This document shows positions 50,664-59,719 of a DNA stretch of 64,000 nucleotides, in pieces (the first letter of the stretch is position 1; each line of letters opens with the position of its first letter). The DNA comes from Labilithrix luteola (GTDB taxonomy: Bacteria; Myxococcota_A; Polyangia; Polyangiales; Polyangiaceae). A program made the translations under genes and the position numbers. The notes under the pieces were generated by a model. It made no database searches, was not told where the DNA came from, and saw only the letters and a list, made by a program, of their open reading frames with translations. The stretch is from positions 806,001 through 870,000 of the forward strand of contig NZ_CP012333.1 of NCBI RefSeq assembly GCF_001263205.1, given 5' to 3'.

Positions 50664-52046
50664 TCAGCCGGCGCCGGCGACAGTCATCTTGCTGACACGG
50701 ATCGTCGGGGCGGCGGTGGCGGTACGGAGGTCGAGGTCCGAACCGAGGGCGTCGATGCGCTTCCAGAGGTCGTCGATGTTGAGCGAGATCGTGACCTCGC
50801 TCACGGGGAACGCGAGCTCACCGTTCTCGATCCAGAAGCCGCCCGCGCCGCGCGAGAAGTCGCCGGTGACCGCGTTGAAGCCAAAGCCCATCATCTCCGT
50901 GACGTACAGACCGGTCTTCGTGCCCTTGATGATGGCCTCGTTCGAGTCCGTGCCGGGCTGGAGGATGAAGTTCGTGGTGCTGGACGAAACCCCGGCCGAA
51001 CCGCCACGCGAAGCGTTGCCCGTGCTCGAGCGCCCGAGCTTGCGCGCGGAGTAGCTGTCGCAGAGGTACGTACGGAGCACGCCGTTCTCGACGACGAGGT
51101 TCTTGCGGCTGGCGAGGCCCTCGCCGTCGTAGGGGCGCGAGCCCGGCGCGCGGACGATGAGCGGGTCGTCGACGATGGTGACGAGCTTGCTCGCGACCTC
51201 GGTGCCCTCACGGCCGACGAGGTAGCTCGACTTGCGCCAGATCGAGCTGCCCATGATGCAGCCGGCGAGCATGCCGAGGATGGAACGCGCGGCGTCGGGA
51301 TCGAAGATGACCGGCACTTCGCACGTCGCAACCGAGCGCGCACCGAGCTTGCGCAGGGTTCGACGCGCGGCCTCTTCGCCGACCGATTTCGCATCGTCGA
51401 GATCGTCGAGGAAGCGCTTAGCCGTCCAATACGAGCCGCGGCGCTTCTTGCCGCCTTCGTCTTCCGCGACGGGAACGACGCTCAGCGACTGGTACGAGCC
51501 CTTGTAGGCGCCGCGGAAGCCGCTCGAGAGCACGAGCGCGACACCGCCGGCCGTACGGCTGAACGTGGCGCCGTCGCTGTTGGAGATGCGTGGATCGAAC
51601 TCGCGCGCAGCACGCTCGCCGATCTTCGCGATGCCGATCGCCTGCGCGGCATCGACACCGCCGCCCTTCGGGTCGAACAGATCGAGGTTCGGCGCCTTCG
51701 ACGGATCGCAGAGCTGATCCGGCTCGGCCGGACCGGCGAACGGATCCTCCTGCGCGAGATCCGCCAGCTCGAGCCCGTCGGCCACGAAGCGGTTGATGCC
51801 CGCCTCGGTCAGGTCGCTCGTGGACGTGGTGGCCACGCGCTTGCCCTTCATGATGCGCAGGCCGGCCGAGCGATGGGCCGCTTCCTCGACGAGCTCCGGC
51901 TTGTCGAGACGCACGCGAGCCGAGAGCTCCGCGCCCGAACGCAGCAGGCATTCGGCGACGGTCGCCCCGCCGCGCGTGGCCATGGCGATGATCCGATCAC
52001 CGAGCTCGAGAAGCTCGGACAACTCCGCGTCGGCGCGTGATGTCAT
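50664..52046 (-). CDS. pmbA: TldE/PmbA-family metalloprotease-like protein
   Basis: A 460-residue TldE/PmbA protein. With TldD it forms a heterodimeric protease involved in maturation of some ribosomal peptides and antitoxin turnover. Family sections are clear: GLRIMKGKRVATTSTSDL, ISNSDGATFS, VIFDPDAARSILGMLAG, GSRPYDGEGLASRKNLVVENGVLRTYLCDSYSARKLG, NFILQPGT and GFGFNAVTGDFSRGAGGFWIENG. As in other TldE subunits, it lacks the HExxxH metal motif of TldD. tldD is not in this window. ATG 52046 is used. It follows the Che operon on the same strand after 89 bp and may belong to its transcript. Confidence 0.93.
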   Translation of the reverse strand: MTSRADAELSELLELGDRIIAMATRGGATVAECLLRSGAELSARVRLDKPELVEEAAHRSAGLRIMKGKRVATTSTSDLTEAGINRFVADGLELADLAQEDPFAGPAEPDQLCDPSKAPNLDLFDPKGGGVDAAQAIGIAKIGERAAREFDPRISNSDGATFSRTAGGVALVLSSGFRGAYKGSYQSLSVVPVAEDEGGKKRRGSYWTAKRFLDDLDDAKSVGEEAARRTLRKLGARSVATCEVPVIFDPDAARSILGMLAGCIMGSSIWRKSSYLVGREGTEVASKLVTIVDDPLIVRAPGSRPYDGEGLASRKNLVVENGVLRTYLCDSYSARKLGRSSTGNASRGGSAGVSSSTTNFILQPGTDSNEAIIKGTKTGLYVTEMMGFGFNAVTGDFSRGAGGFWIENGELAFPVSEVTISLNIDDLWKRIDALGSDLDLRTATAAPTIRVSKMTVAGAG

Positions 52047-52135
52047 GGCGCGCGAGCGTAGCACAGCATCGCGCGCGGGGATCGAGGCCGAAACGAGCAA
52101 GAAACCTCACTCGCCAGATCGGCGCGTGACGAGAC

Positions 52136-53227
52136 TCAGGTCGGCAGCTGCGCGATCAGCTCCGCGATTTGCGGAAGCGCGAGCACGCGCTGAGGGATCC
52201 CAGCGCGAACGGCCGCACCAGGCATGCCGTAGACCACGGCCGTCTCCTGCGATTCTGCGACGACGAGACCACCCGCATCACGAATGGCTCGCGCGCCTTC
52301 GACGCCGTCGTCGCCCATGCCGGTCAGGATGATGCCCACGGCGCGCGGCCCGACGGCCTGCGCGACACTCTTGAGCAGACGATCGGCGCTCGGCACGTAG
52401 CGGTCCGTGGCGCGCGGAGGGCTCACGGTGACCCGCAGCTCGACTCCGCTCTGCACGACCTCCATGCACTGACGGCCGGGACACACGAAGCCCATGAGCT
52501 TGCCGATGCGCTCGCCGTCCTGAGCTTCACTCGTGCGCACGACACCGCGCCGGTCGAGCCGTTCGGCGAACGTGCGCGTGAACTTGTCGGGCATGTGTTG
52601 CGCGACAACGATGGCCGCGGAGCTCGTCCGCGGAACCTTCGCGAAGATCTCGAGCAGAGCGGATGGACCACCGGTGGAGCTCGCGATGGCCACGAGATGG
52701 CGCGGAGCAACGACCGGCATCGCCGCGCGCAGCGACGCCGAATCGAGCGGGATCGGACGACCGTCGGGCGTGAAGCCTCCGCTGATCTGTCGCCTCGAGA
52801 CCGGCGGCGGCGGGACGTAGTTCGCGCGCAGCTGGCGCACGAGGAGCACCTTCTCGAGAATCTGCTCGCGAAGATCGGTCGCATCGGGGGCGATCTGCGC
52901 GGTGGGCTTGGCCACGAAGTCGAGCGCGCCGAGCTCGAGCGCCTTGAAGACGTTTTCCTTCTGCGAGTACGACGAGACCACGATGACGGGCGTGGGCTGG
53001 CGCGACATGAGGATGCGCAGGAACGTGAATCCGTCCATGCGCGGCATTTCGAGGTCGAGCGTGATGACGTCGGGCTTCAGCAGGCTCGCGAGCCGAAGGG
53101 CCTCCTCGCCGTCGGCCGCCTTGCCGACGACTTCGACCTCCGAATGCGAGGCGAACACGTCCGCGATGTTGCGGCGGTTGTAGGCGGAGTCATCCACCAC
53201 GAGGAGTCGGATGGGTCCTTTGGTCAC
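52136..53227 (-). CDS. cheB: Chemotaxis response regulator / protein-glutamate methylesterase
   Basis: A 363-residue CheB. The receiver domain (1-120) has acidic pocket Asp12/Asp13, phospho-acceptor Asp58 (VITLDLEMP) and Lys108. The methylesterase domain follows a Pro-rich linker; its triad is Ser184 (IASSTGGPS), His211 (AQHMPDKF) and Asp307 (GMGDDG). It removes methyl groups from receptor glutamates to reset adaptation, opposing CheR upstream. GTG 53227 is the start, with a GAGGAACAAGG sequence upstream. It is the last gene of the seven-gene Che operon. Confidence 0.96.
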   Translation of the reverse strand: MTKGPIRLLVVDDSAYNRRNIADVFASHSEVEVVGKAADGEEALRLASLLKPDVITLDLEMPRMDGFTFLRILMSRQPTPVIVVSSYSQKENVFKALELGALDFVAKPTAQIAPDATDLREQILEKVLLVRQLRANYVPPPPVSRRQISGGFTPDGRPIPLDSASLRAAMPVVAPRHLVAIASSTGGPSALLEIFAKVPRTSSAAIVVAQHMPDKFTRTFAERLDRRGVVRTSEAQDGERIGKLMGFVCPGRQCMEVVQSGVELRVTVSPPRATDRYVPSADRLLKSVAQAVGPRAVGIILTGMGDDGVEGARAIRDAGGLVVAESQETAVVYGMPGAAVRAGIPQRVLALPQIAELIAQLPT

Positions 53228-53263
53228 TGCCTTGTTCCTCGTCCGACCTTCATCCGATTCTGA

Positions 53264-54346
53264 CTAGCGCGATCCCCCGCCCGTGTTGGGCCCCGAGCCC
53301 GCGCCGCCCCCGCTGGCGAGGGGTTTGCGGTAAACGAGGTCCTCCTTCAAGTGTAACAGCTCGAAGGCCGTGGAGACATTCAACAGTGATTCTGCGTGTC
53401 CGAGCAAGAGCACACCGCCGGAAACCAGCCGCTCGTGGAACATGTCGATGACTTGGCGGCGTCGCGGCGCGTCGAAATAGATGAGGACGTTGCGGCAGAA
53501 AATAATGTCGCACCGGCCGACGAGATGGGTCCGCTCGTCGTCGAGCATGTTCATCTGCCCGAAGTGGCACAGGGCCCGCACCTCGGGTGACACCCCGAAG
53601 AATTCGCCGCTCCCCGCCCCTGCCTTCTCGGCGGGAACGAACCACCGGCCCTTGGCCTCCTCGGTGGTCGTCCGGAACGAAGCCGGGCCATAGATGCCGC
53701 GACGCGCCGCCGCGATGCAACGCTTCGACAGGTCGGAGCCGTAGACGCGGACGTCCCAGCCATCGAACAACCCCGAGGCGAGGACGAGCATTGCGATGGT
53801 GTACGCCTCTTCGCCCGTCGAGCACCCCGCGCTCCAGATCTGGAGGCGTTTGCGCGAGGCCAGGCGCTCGGCCAGCATGGGCAGGAGCTCCTCGGCGAAG
53901 GCACGCAGCTGGTAGTCCTCGCGGAAGAAGTACGTCTCGTGGGTGGTCAGGAGCTCGGCGGCCTCCTCCCATTCCTCGATGGCGAGCGGGCTGTATTTGA
54001 GGAGCTGGTAGTAGTCCGCATAGGACGAGAGGCCGCGCGCGGTGAGACGACCGCGAAGGCGCCGCTCGAGCGAGGAGCGTGATTCGGGTCCGAACAAGAT
54101 CCCCAGACGTTCGCTGACGAGGTCGCGAAGCAGGCGGTACTCGTCGGCACGGAGCTGCGGCTCGCCTTTGCGGAGATCGCGGAATGCGTCCCCGAGCCTC
54201 CCCCGAACCGCGACCGATTCACGCGCCCGCCTCGAGATCCGAGCGCGCCGACAGCGCCGAGAGGGCTTCCATGATGACGCGCCGAACCTCGACGCTGCGT
54301 TCCCGATCGAGACGTGCCCGCAGGATCGTCTCGGCTTCCGGCGCAT
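53264..54346 (-). CDS. cheR: Chemotaxis protein methyltransferase (N terminus uncertain)
   Basis: A SAM-dependent methyltransferase that methylates receptor glutamates. It has the N-terminal domain DEYRLLRDLVSERLGILFG, then WSAGCSTGEEAYTIAMLVL (SAM motif I), VRVYGSDLS, FDIIFCRNVLIYFD-like residues (CDIIFCRNVLIYF) and LLLGHAESL. The listed start, 54346, is the only canonical one upstream of the domain and lies deep inside the HEAT gene; the first 60 residues there are not CheR-like. The coupled GTG at 54222 is in another frame, so a -1 shift in the G-run near 54200-54205 or a sequence error is implied. The true start is probably near 54222. The family N terminus begins around residue 65 of this frame. 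Confidence 0.85.
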   Translation of the reverse strand: MRRKPRRSCGHVSIGNAASRFGASSWKPSRRCRRARISRRARESVAVRGRLGDAFRDLRKGEPQLRADEYRLLRDLVSERLGILFGPESRSSLERRLRGRLTARGLSSYADYYQLLKYSPLAIEEWEEAAELLTTHETYFFREDYQLRAFAEELLPMLAERLASRKRLQIWSAGCSTGEEAYTIAMLVLASGLFDGWDVRVYGSDLSKRCIAAARRGIYGPASFRTTTEEAKGRWFVPAEKAGAGSGEFFGVSPEVRALCHFGQMNMLDDERTHLVGRCDIIFCRNVLIYFDAPRRRQVIDMFHERLVSGGVLLLGHAESLLNVSTAFELLHLKEDLVYRKPLASGGGAGSGPNTGGGSR

Positions 54347-56303
54347 CTTGCTGGCCCAAAATTTCGGCCGTGTAGCGACGCACGGCCTCCGCCGGATGCT
54401 CGAGCGCCCGTGCGAGGGCCACGATGGCTCGCTCGTCTTTCGTGTTCGCGAGCTGCGCGAGCGCGATCTTGATCACCTCGTGGTCGGGGTGATCGGTCGC
54501 GTCCATGAGGGCGTCGGCACGGGCCTCGATCTCGATGGCGCCGACGACTTCGACGGCCGCGACGGCCACGGCGGCCTCGCGCGATCGCAAGAGCGGTCTT
54601 GCGGCCGCGAAGGCGCGCTCGGGATCGGCTTCTTTCAGCGCGCGAAGGATGCCGCCGAGACGAAGGGGATCGCGCGTGGTCGCGGCGAGCGATGCGAGTT
54701 GCTCGGCACGACCAAGGCGCCCCAGGGCGCGAATCGCTGCGTGGACGACGGCCGACTCCTCGTCGGCAAGAGACACCGTGACCGCGGTGGCTGCGTCTTC
54801 CCCGCCCATCGTGGCGAGCGCTTCGATGGCCGAGCGACGAGCGGCGGCTTCGCGATGCGTCAACGCGCTCGCGAGGAATGCGGAGTCCGAGGGCGCCGCC
54901 TTCTGCGCAGACGCGAGGGCTTCGAGGAGGATGGTTGCGACGAGCGCCCCGTCACCTCGCGGGTCCACGCCCGAAACCATTCTACGTGCGCGCTCCGGAT
55001 GGCGAATGGCGATCGCCAAGAGCGCTGCGCTCGCCGCGCCGGCCACCTGCGGATCGGCGCTCGACACGTGACGCGCGATGGGCTCGAGGTCGATGGGGCC
55101 ACCCACGATCGCGAGGCTCTTGAGGGCGGGCACGACGACCTCGGAGGCTTCGTCGGAGAGTGCCTCGCGCACGGCAAGCAGCGGCTCCGACGTGGCAGCC
55201 TCGGGCGCGAGCTGCGGAATCATCGAGATCGCCGCGCCGCGCAGTGAAGGAGCCGCGGTGCGTCCCGCGACGAGCAGGGGTTCCATCGCATCTTGACCGA
55301 AGAGCCGGAGCGCAGCCTCTGCGCGGTCGGCGACTTCGTCGTCGGCCAGGGCGTCGGCGATGAGCGACACGTCGTCGGGATCGCGTACGAGGCCGAGCGC
55401 GAGCACGGCACTCGCACGGCCTTGAGGATCGGAAGCATCTTTCGCGAACGCACGGAGACGAGCCCGCGCGTAGAACGAAGCGCGCAGCGTCTTGGCCGCC
55501 ACGTCGAGCAGCTGATCCTCGCCCCAGGCCGCCTCGATCGAGCGACCGAGCGCGATGGTCGCCTCGCGCGAGACCGACGCGCTTCCATCGGCGATCGCCT
55601 CGGCGAGCGCGCGGATGGCTCTCGGAACACGACTGCCGCCCGCGGCGCTGAGCGCAGGGCGTCGCAAGATCGGATCGGCGAGAAGCGGCTCGAGCTCGGG
55701 CCACGGAATTTCGACGTCGAGCCCGCGCAGCGCTTCGAGCGCAGCGAGCCGAACCGGGGTCTGCGTCGAGGCGAGCATGCGGGTCAGCGACGTGCGTGCG
55801 ACGTCGCGCGCCTCGTCGCCGGCGAGATGCGCCTGACCGAGCGCTTCGACGGCAGCGACGATCACGTTCGGATCCTCGTCGCGCAAGGCGTGGGCGAGTG
55901 CACGCATGCCCGCGAGCGTGGGCGCGCCAGCCAGGACTTCGGCGGCGAGCTTTCGGCCGTCGGCGTCGAGCCTGCCGAGCGCGTCGATGGCGCCCGGAAC
56001 CGCGTCGGGCCCGATCAAGACGAGCGCTTCGACCGCCGCGTTCCTTTGGCCGATGTTGTCCCGCTCTCCGAGCGCACGCGCGACCGCGAAGACGACGGCC
56101 GTACGCGGCTCGATGCGCGAAGCAACGCTCGCCGCCTCCTTGCGCACGCGCCAATCGTCGTCGCCGAGGGCCACGAGCAAGAGCTCGCACGACTCGGGCG
56201 CGGGGAGCCTCGGAAGCTGCTGCGTGGCGAGACGTCGGACCTCGGGCTCCGCGTCGCCGAGGCGCGTCCGGACGTCGCGCGCGGGATGGCTTCGTTCGCT
56301 CAC
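54219..56303 (-). CDS. HEAT-repeat (PBS-lyase-type) protein of the Che operon
   Basis: A 694-residue protein made of about 20 HEAT-like helical repeats: for example VRRLATQQLPRLPAPESCELLLVALGDDDWRVRKEAASVASR, DPNVIVAAVEALGQAHLAG, REATIALGRSIEAAWG and EAVRRYTAEILGQQDAPEAE. No signal or membrane segment is visible. HEAT scaffolds with Che genes are known in myxobacterial clusters (a Myxococcus cluster includes one, as I recall). A protein-interaction role at CheA/CheW arrays is the simplest guess. GTG 56303 overlaps the CheW stop (GTGA) and its TGA overlaps a GTG at 54222. The longer frame upstream is antisense to cheW and not protein-like. Confidence 0.9.
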   Translation of the reverse strand: MSERSHPARDVRTRLGDAEPEVRRLATQQLPRLPAPESCELLLVALGDDDWRVRKEAASVASRIEPRTAVVFAVARALGERDNIGQRNAAVEALVLIGPDAVPGAIDALGRLDADGRKLAAEVLAGAPTLAGMRALAHALRDEDPNVIVAAVEALGQAHLAGDEARDVARTSLTRMLASTQTPVRLAALEALRGLDVEIPWPELEPLLADPILRRPALSAAGGSRVPRAIRALAEAIADGSASVSREATIALGRSIEAAWGEDQLLDVAAKTLRASFYARARLRAFAKDASDPQGRASAVLALGLVRDPDDVSLIADALADDEVADRAEAALRLFGQDAMEPLLVAGRTAAPSLRGAAISMIPQLAPEAATSEPLLAVREALSDEASEVVVPALKSLAIVGGPIDLEPIARHVSSADPQVAGAASAALLAIAIRHPERARRMVSGVDPRGDGALVATILLEALASAQKAAPSDSAFLASALTHREAAARRSAIEALATMGGEDAATAVTVSLADEESAVVHAAIRALGRLGRAEQLASLAATTRDPLRLGGILRALKEADPERAFAAARPLLRSREAAVAVAAVEVVGAIEIEARADALMDATDHPDHEVIKIALAQLANTKDERAIVALARALEHPAEAVRRYTAEILGQQDAPEAETILRARLDRERSVEVRRVIMEALSALSARSDLEAGA

Positions 56304-56839
56304 GCGACCCCCGCACCGCGAAGCGCGAGCGCGCCTTGTTCGCTCGCAGATTTCGTGAGCGCCCCGAACGCCCGCACGTCGAGTACGAACACGAGCCCGT
56401 CGTGGTAGTCGGTGACCCCCTCGATGCCCCGTACCTCGTCGCCCGAGCCAAGGGGCGGAGCCGGCCGGATGTCCGCGCCGCCGGTTCCGAAGACCTCGGT
56501 GACCGAGTCGACAACGAGCGCCGCGTACCGTCCTTGCGCCTGGACCGCCACCTCCGCTCCCGGCACGAGCGGCACGCGTCCGATGTCGACGATGATCCAC
56601 TTGTTGCGCCGCGTGGGAGCGATCACGGGCAGGCCGAAGCGATCGCGCAGATCGACGACCGGGACGACGTCACCACGGAAGGACGCCACCCCGCGCACGG
56701 ACTTCGGCGCGCGCGGCAGCGCGACGACGTCGAGCGGGTTCACGATCTCGCGTACCAGCTCGATGCGAACGGCGTACGTGACCTCACCGACCATGAAGCC
56801 GACGAGGTTTTTCGAAGGATCGTGACGTTGCCTGGGCAT
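56300..56839 (-). CDS. cheW: CheW-domain coupling protein (second copy)
   Basis: A 179-residue CheW, slightly longer than usual. The fold is shown by LVGFMVGEVTYAVRIELVREIVNPL, VRGVASFRGDVVPVVDLRDRFGL, and RYAALVVDSVTEVFGTG, with the closing strand DGLVFVLDVRAF. CheW links receptors to CheA. Sequence divergence from the other CheW (56865-57356) suggests they serve different interfaces. The ATG at 56839 follows the first CheW after 25 bp. Its TGA overlaps the HEAT gene's GTG. Confidence 0.92.
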   Translation of the reverse strand: MPRQRHDPSKNLVGFMVGEVTYAVRIELVREIVNPLDVVALPRAPKSVRGVASFRGDVVPVVDLRDRFGLPVIAPTRRNKWIIVDIGRVPLVPGAEVAVQAQGRYAALVVDSVTEVFGTGGADIRPAPPLGSGDEVRGIEGVTDYHDGLVFVLDVRAFGALTKSASEQGALALRGAGVA

Positions 56840-56864
56840 CGTTTTCGGGCTTCCGAAACGGGGA

Positions 56865-57356
56865 TCAGTCGACGTTGAAGAGAGGCTCGAGATCGAGGAG
56901 CAGCAGCACGACGTCGCCCGCCGGCCGCCCCACGCCGACGACGTAAGGAGGCTGCTCGCTTCCGAGAACGGTGGGCGGCTCGATCTCGGTCTCGGCGAGA
57001 CGGAAGACCTGCAAGACTTCGTCGCAGAGAAGCCCGATCTGCTCGCCGCGCACGTCGACGAGGAGGATGCGGCTCTTCTTGTCCATCGTGAACGTGCGCG
57101 CGAGGCGGAAGCGGCGCTTCAGGTCCACGACCGTCACGAGCCGACCACGCACGCTCATCACGCCCACCGTCTCCGGATCGGCGCGCGGCACCTCCGTGAT
57201 GGGCAGCGGCTTCAGGATCTCGACGATGTTGCCGATCGGGATCCCGTAGGCCTCCGGACCGAGCATGAACGCGAGATATTCGACACGCTTGCCGAGCTCG
57301 TCGGCCCGCTGCATGGCGGACCGGCCCTCGGAGCGTCGCGGCGTCATGGCAGTCAT
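56865..57356 (-). CDS. cheW: CheW chemotaxis coupling protein (first copy)
   Basis: A 163-residue CheW. It begins with a short polar stretch (MTAMTPRRSEGRSAMQR), then YLAFMLGPEAYGIPIGNIVEILKPLPITEVP, VGVMSVRGRLVTVVDLKRRF and IGLLCDEVLQVFRL. The ATG at 57356 overlaps the cheA stop (ATGA), so translation is coupled. The conserved Arg and hydrophobic face for receptor and CheA binding seem intact. It acts in the cytoplasmic signalling array. Confidence 0.93.
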   Translation of the reverse strand: MTAMTPRRSEGRSAMQRADELGKRVEYLAFMLGPEAYGIPIGNIVEILKPLPITEVPRADPETVGVMSVRGRLVTVVDLKRRFRLARTFTMDKKSRILLVDVRGEQIGLLCDEVLQVFRLAETEIEPPTVLGSEQPPYVVGVGRPAGDVVLLLLDLEPLFNVD

Positions 57357-59719
57357 GCGCGGCCTCCTTCGAGCTGCGCGGCGGGGTAAGCGGCGAAGCG
57401 ATTCTCGGAGCTCGCGAGCACCTCGTTGATGAGCGAGGCAGCGTCGAGCACGAGGCCCACGCGCTGATCACCGAGCTCGGTGGCGCCTGCGAAGCCGCGC
57501 ACCTTCTTGAGCGACTTGCCGAGCGCCTTGATGACGATGTCTTGCTGGCCGACGAGCCGGTCGACGACGAAGCCCACGCGACGGTCGGCGACGGTGGCGA
57601 TGACGACGTAGCTGCGCGGCTTCTGACCGGGGCGAACCGCCGGAGGCTTGGGCGTGGCCGCCGCCTCGTTGACCCAGACACCGGCGCGGAAGCCTTCGAG
57701 CTGGAACAGCTTGCCGAGGCGTGCGAGCGGAAGCGTGGCGCCGCGCTGGGTCATCACCTCGCGACCTTCGAAGGTCTTCACCATGCTCTCTTCGAAGACG
57801 ATCGCCTCTTCGACGCTCGCGAGCGGCATGCAGTACGTGCGGCCGCACACCTCGACGATCAGCACGCTGATGATGGCGAGCGTGATCGGCAGCGTGATGG
57901 TCATCTTCGTGCCAATCCCGAGCTCGCTCGAGATGTCGACGACGCCGCCGAGCTTGGCGATGTTCGTCCGCACGATGTCCATGCCCACGCCGCGCCCGGA
58001 GAGGTTCGTCACCGCCTCGCGCGTGGTGAACCCGGGCTGGAAGACGAGGCCGAGGATCTCCTTCGGACTGATCTCGCGCGCCTCGGCTTCGCTGATGATG
58101 CCTCGGCGAAGAGCGGCAGCGACGATGACCGCGGGGTCCATGCCCTTACCGTCGTCTTCGACCTCGATGACGACGTGATTGCCCTTCTGGAAGGCGTTGA
58201 GCGCGATCGTGCCGACGGCGGGCTTTCCGACCCGCATGCGTTCGTCACGGTTTTCGATGCCGTGATCGATCGCGTTGCGGATCATGTGCATGAGCGGATC
58301 GGAGAGCTCTTCGACGATGAGCTTGTCGATCTCCGTCTCGGCGCCGGTCACGACGAGGTTCACGTGCTTGTCGTGCTCGCGCGAGATCTGCCGCACGATG
58401 CGGGCGAGCTTGTCGAACACCTGGCCCAGCGGAACCATGCGCACTTCGAGGATGCCGTTCTGCATCTGCCCGAGGTGCCGCTCGAACGAGCGATGGAGGC
58501 GGTGGAGGTCCGACGCGAGCTGGTTCTGCGAGGGATCGTTGCGCGCGCGTTCCGCGAGACGCGCCACCGCCGAACGCACGATGGCAAGCTCGCCGACGAT
58601 GTTCATCAGGTGATCGAGCTTGCGGATGTCGACGCGAACGGTCTGCGTGACCGAGCGGAGCGTGAGCTCGCGTGCGGCTTGTGCCGCTTTGTCGGTCAGC
58701 GGCGCGGGATGGACCGTGCCTATGCCCGCGATGGGCGCCGGCGCCATCGAAGGCGCAGGAGGCGGCGCCGACGTACGCGTGCCGCCGAGCATCTGCGCGT
58801 CGTCGTAGAAGGCGTCGAGCGACCCGGCCGGCGGTTGAATCGACGCGGAGAACGTTCCCGTTGCCGGGAAGGGCGCATCGGACGACGAGACGCGCCCCGG
58901 CGGCGGGCGCAGGCTCTCCACCGCGCCCGAGCCCCCTGCCCCGTCACGACGGCGGACTTCTTCGATCGAGATGTTCGGGCCGGCGATCGCGCCGCGCAGC
59001 ACGTCGAGCACTTCGCGGCTCGCGACGAGGATCTCGAGCTCGACGCTTTCGGCGTCTCCGCCCTCGCCCGTCGGCAGGAACGTGATGATTTCGCCGTGCG
59101 GACGAGTCTTGGCCTTGAGATCGTCCAGCGCCGAGTCGATCGTCGCGAGCTGGAATTGCACGCGCATCCGGTAGAGCGAAAGGCCCGCCGTGAGGTTCGT
59201 GCGGAGGCGGTGCTCTTCGTACTCGGTCAGAACCCCCAGCAGCCCCGGGTCGAGCTCGTACTGCGCGACGACGCTTCCTCCGCCGCCGCCCTTCTGCTGC
59301 GCGACCTGGCCGAGCGCAGCGAGGAGCGCCTTCACGTCGGCGGCGGGCTCGGGTGCGTCGCCCTTGGCCGCGGCGAGGATGCGCCCGTACAGCTCGACCG
59401 ACTGGAAAAGGAGATCGAGCACCTGCGAGGTGAGCTCGATGCGTCCGAGGCGAAGGTCGTCGAGGAGGTTTTCGAGCTCGTGTGAGAGCCCGGACATCAT
59501 CGCGGCACCGAACAGGCCGGAGAGGCCTTTCAGCGTGTGGACCGCACGGAAGACGTCGTTGACGAGCTCCGCATCGGTACTTCCACGACGGCAGACCTCG
59601 TCGAGCGCGAGCAGATCGCGGCTCAGGCCGTCGACGATCTCCTGCGCCTCCGAGAAGAACTCCTCACGTGCTTTGTCGCCGGCGTTTTCCCCCCGACCGC
59701 CGCCGGAATGTTCAGCCAT
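57353..59719 (-). CDS. cheA: Chemotaxis histidine kinase CheA
   Basis: A 788-residue CheA. The P1 Hpt domain has the phosphorylated His in RAVHTLKGLSGL (His61). A second region with Ala/Pro-rich linkers takes the place of P2. The dimerisation, catalytic and CheW-like domains follow: MVPLGQVFDKLARIVRQ, HMIRNAIDHGIE (N box), DDGKGMD (G1), GRGVGMDIVRTNI (G2) and SVLIVEVCGRTYCMPL. It signals through the CheY encoded just upstream, whose gene overlaps it by 8 bp. ATG 59719 gives a natural P1 N terminus. No receptor gene is in the operon, so inputs are encoded elsewhere. Confidence 0.96.
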   Translation of the reverse strand: MAEHSGGGRGENAGDKAREEFFSEAQEIVDGLSRDLLALDEVCRRGSTDAELVNDVFRAVHTLKGLSGLFGAAMMSGLSHELENLLDDLRLGRIELTSQVLDLLFQSVELYGRILAAAKGDAPEPAADVKALLAALGQVAQQKGGGGGSVVAQYELDPGLLGVLTEYEEHRLRTNLTAGLSLYRMRVQFQLATIDSALDDLKAKTRPHGEIITFLPTGEGGDAESVELEILVASREVLDVLRGAIAGPNISIEEVRRRDGAGGSGAVESLRPPPGRVSSSDAPFPATGTFSASIQPPAGSLDAFYDDAQMLGGTRTSAPPPAPSMAPAPIAGIGTVHPAPLTDKAAQAARELTLRSVTQTVRVDIRKLDHLMNIVGELAIVRSAVARLAERARNDPSQNQLASDLHRLHRSFERHLGQMQNGILEVRMVPLGQVFDKLARIVRQISREHDKHVNLVVTGAETEIDKLIVEELSDPLMHMIRNAIDHGIENRDERMRVGKPAVGTIALNAFQKGNHVVIEVEDDGKGMDPAVIVAAALRRGIISEAEAREISPKEILGLVFQPGFTTREAVTNLSGRGVGMDIVRTNIAKLGGVVDISSELGIGTKMTITLPITLAIISVLIVEVCGRTYCMPLASVEEAIVFEESMVKTFEGREVMTQRGATLPLARLGKLFQLEGFRAGVWVNEAAATPKPPAVRPGQKPRSYVVIATVADRRVGFVVDRLVGQQDIVIKALGKSLKKVRGFAGATELGDQRVGLVLDAASLINEVLASSENRFAAYPAAQLEGGRA

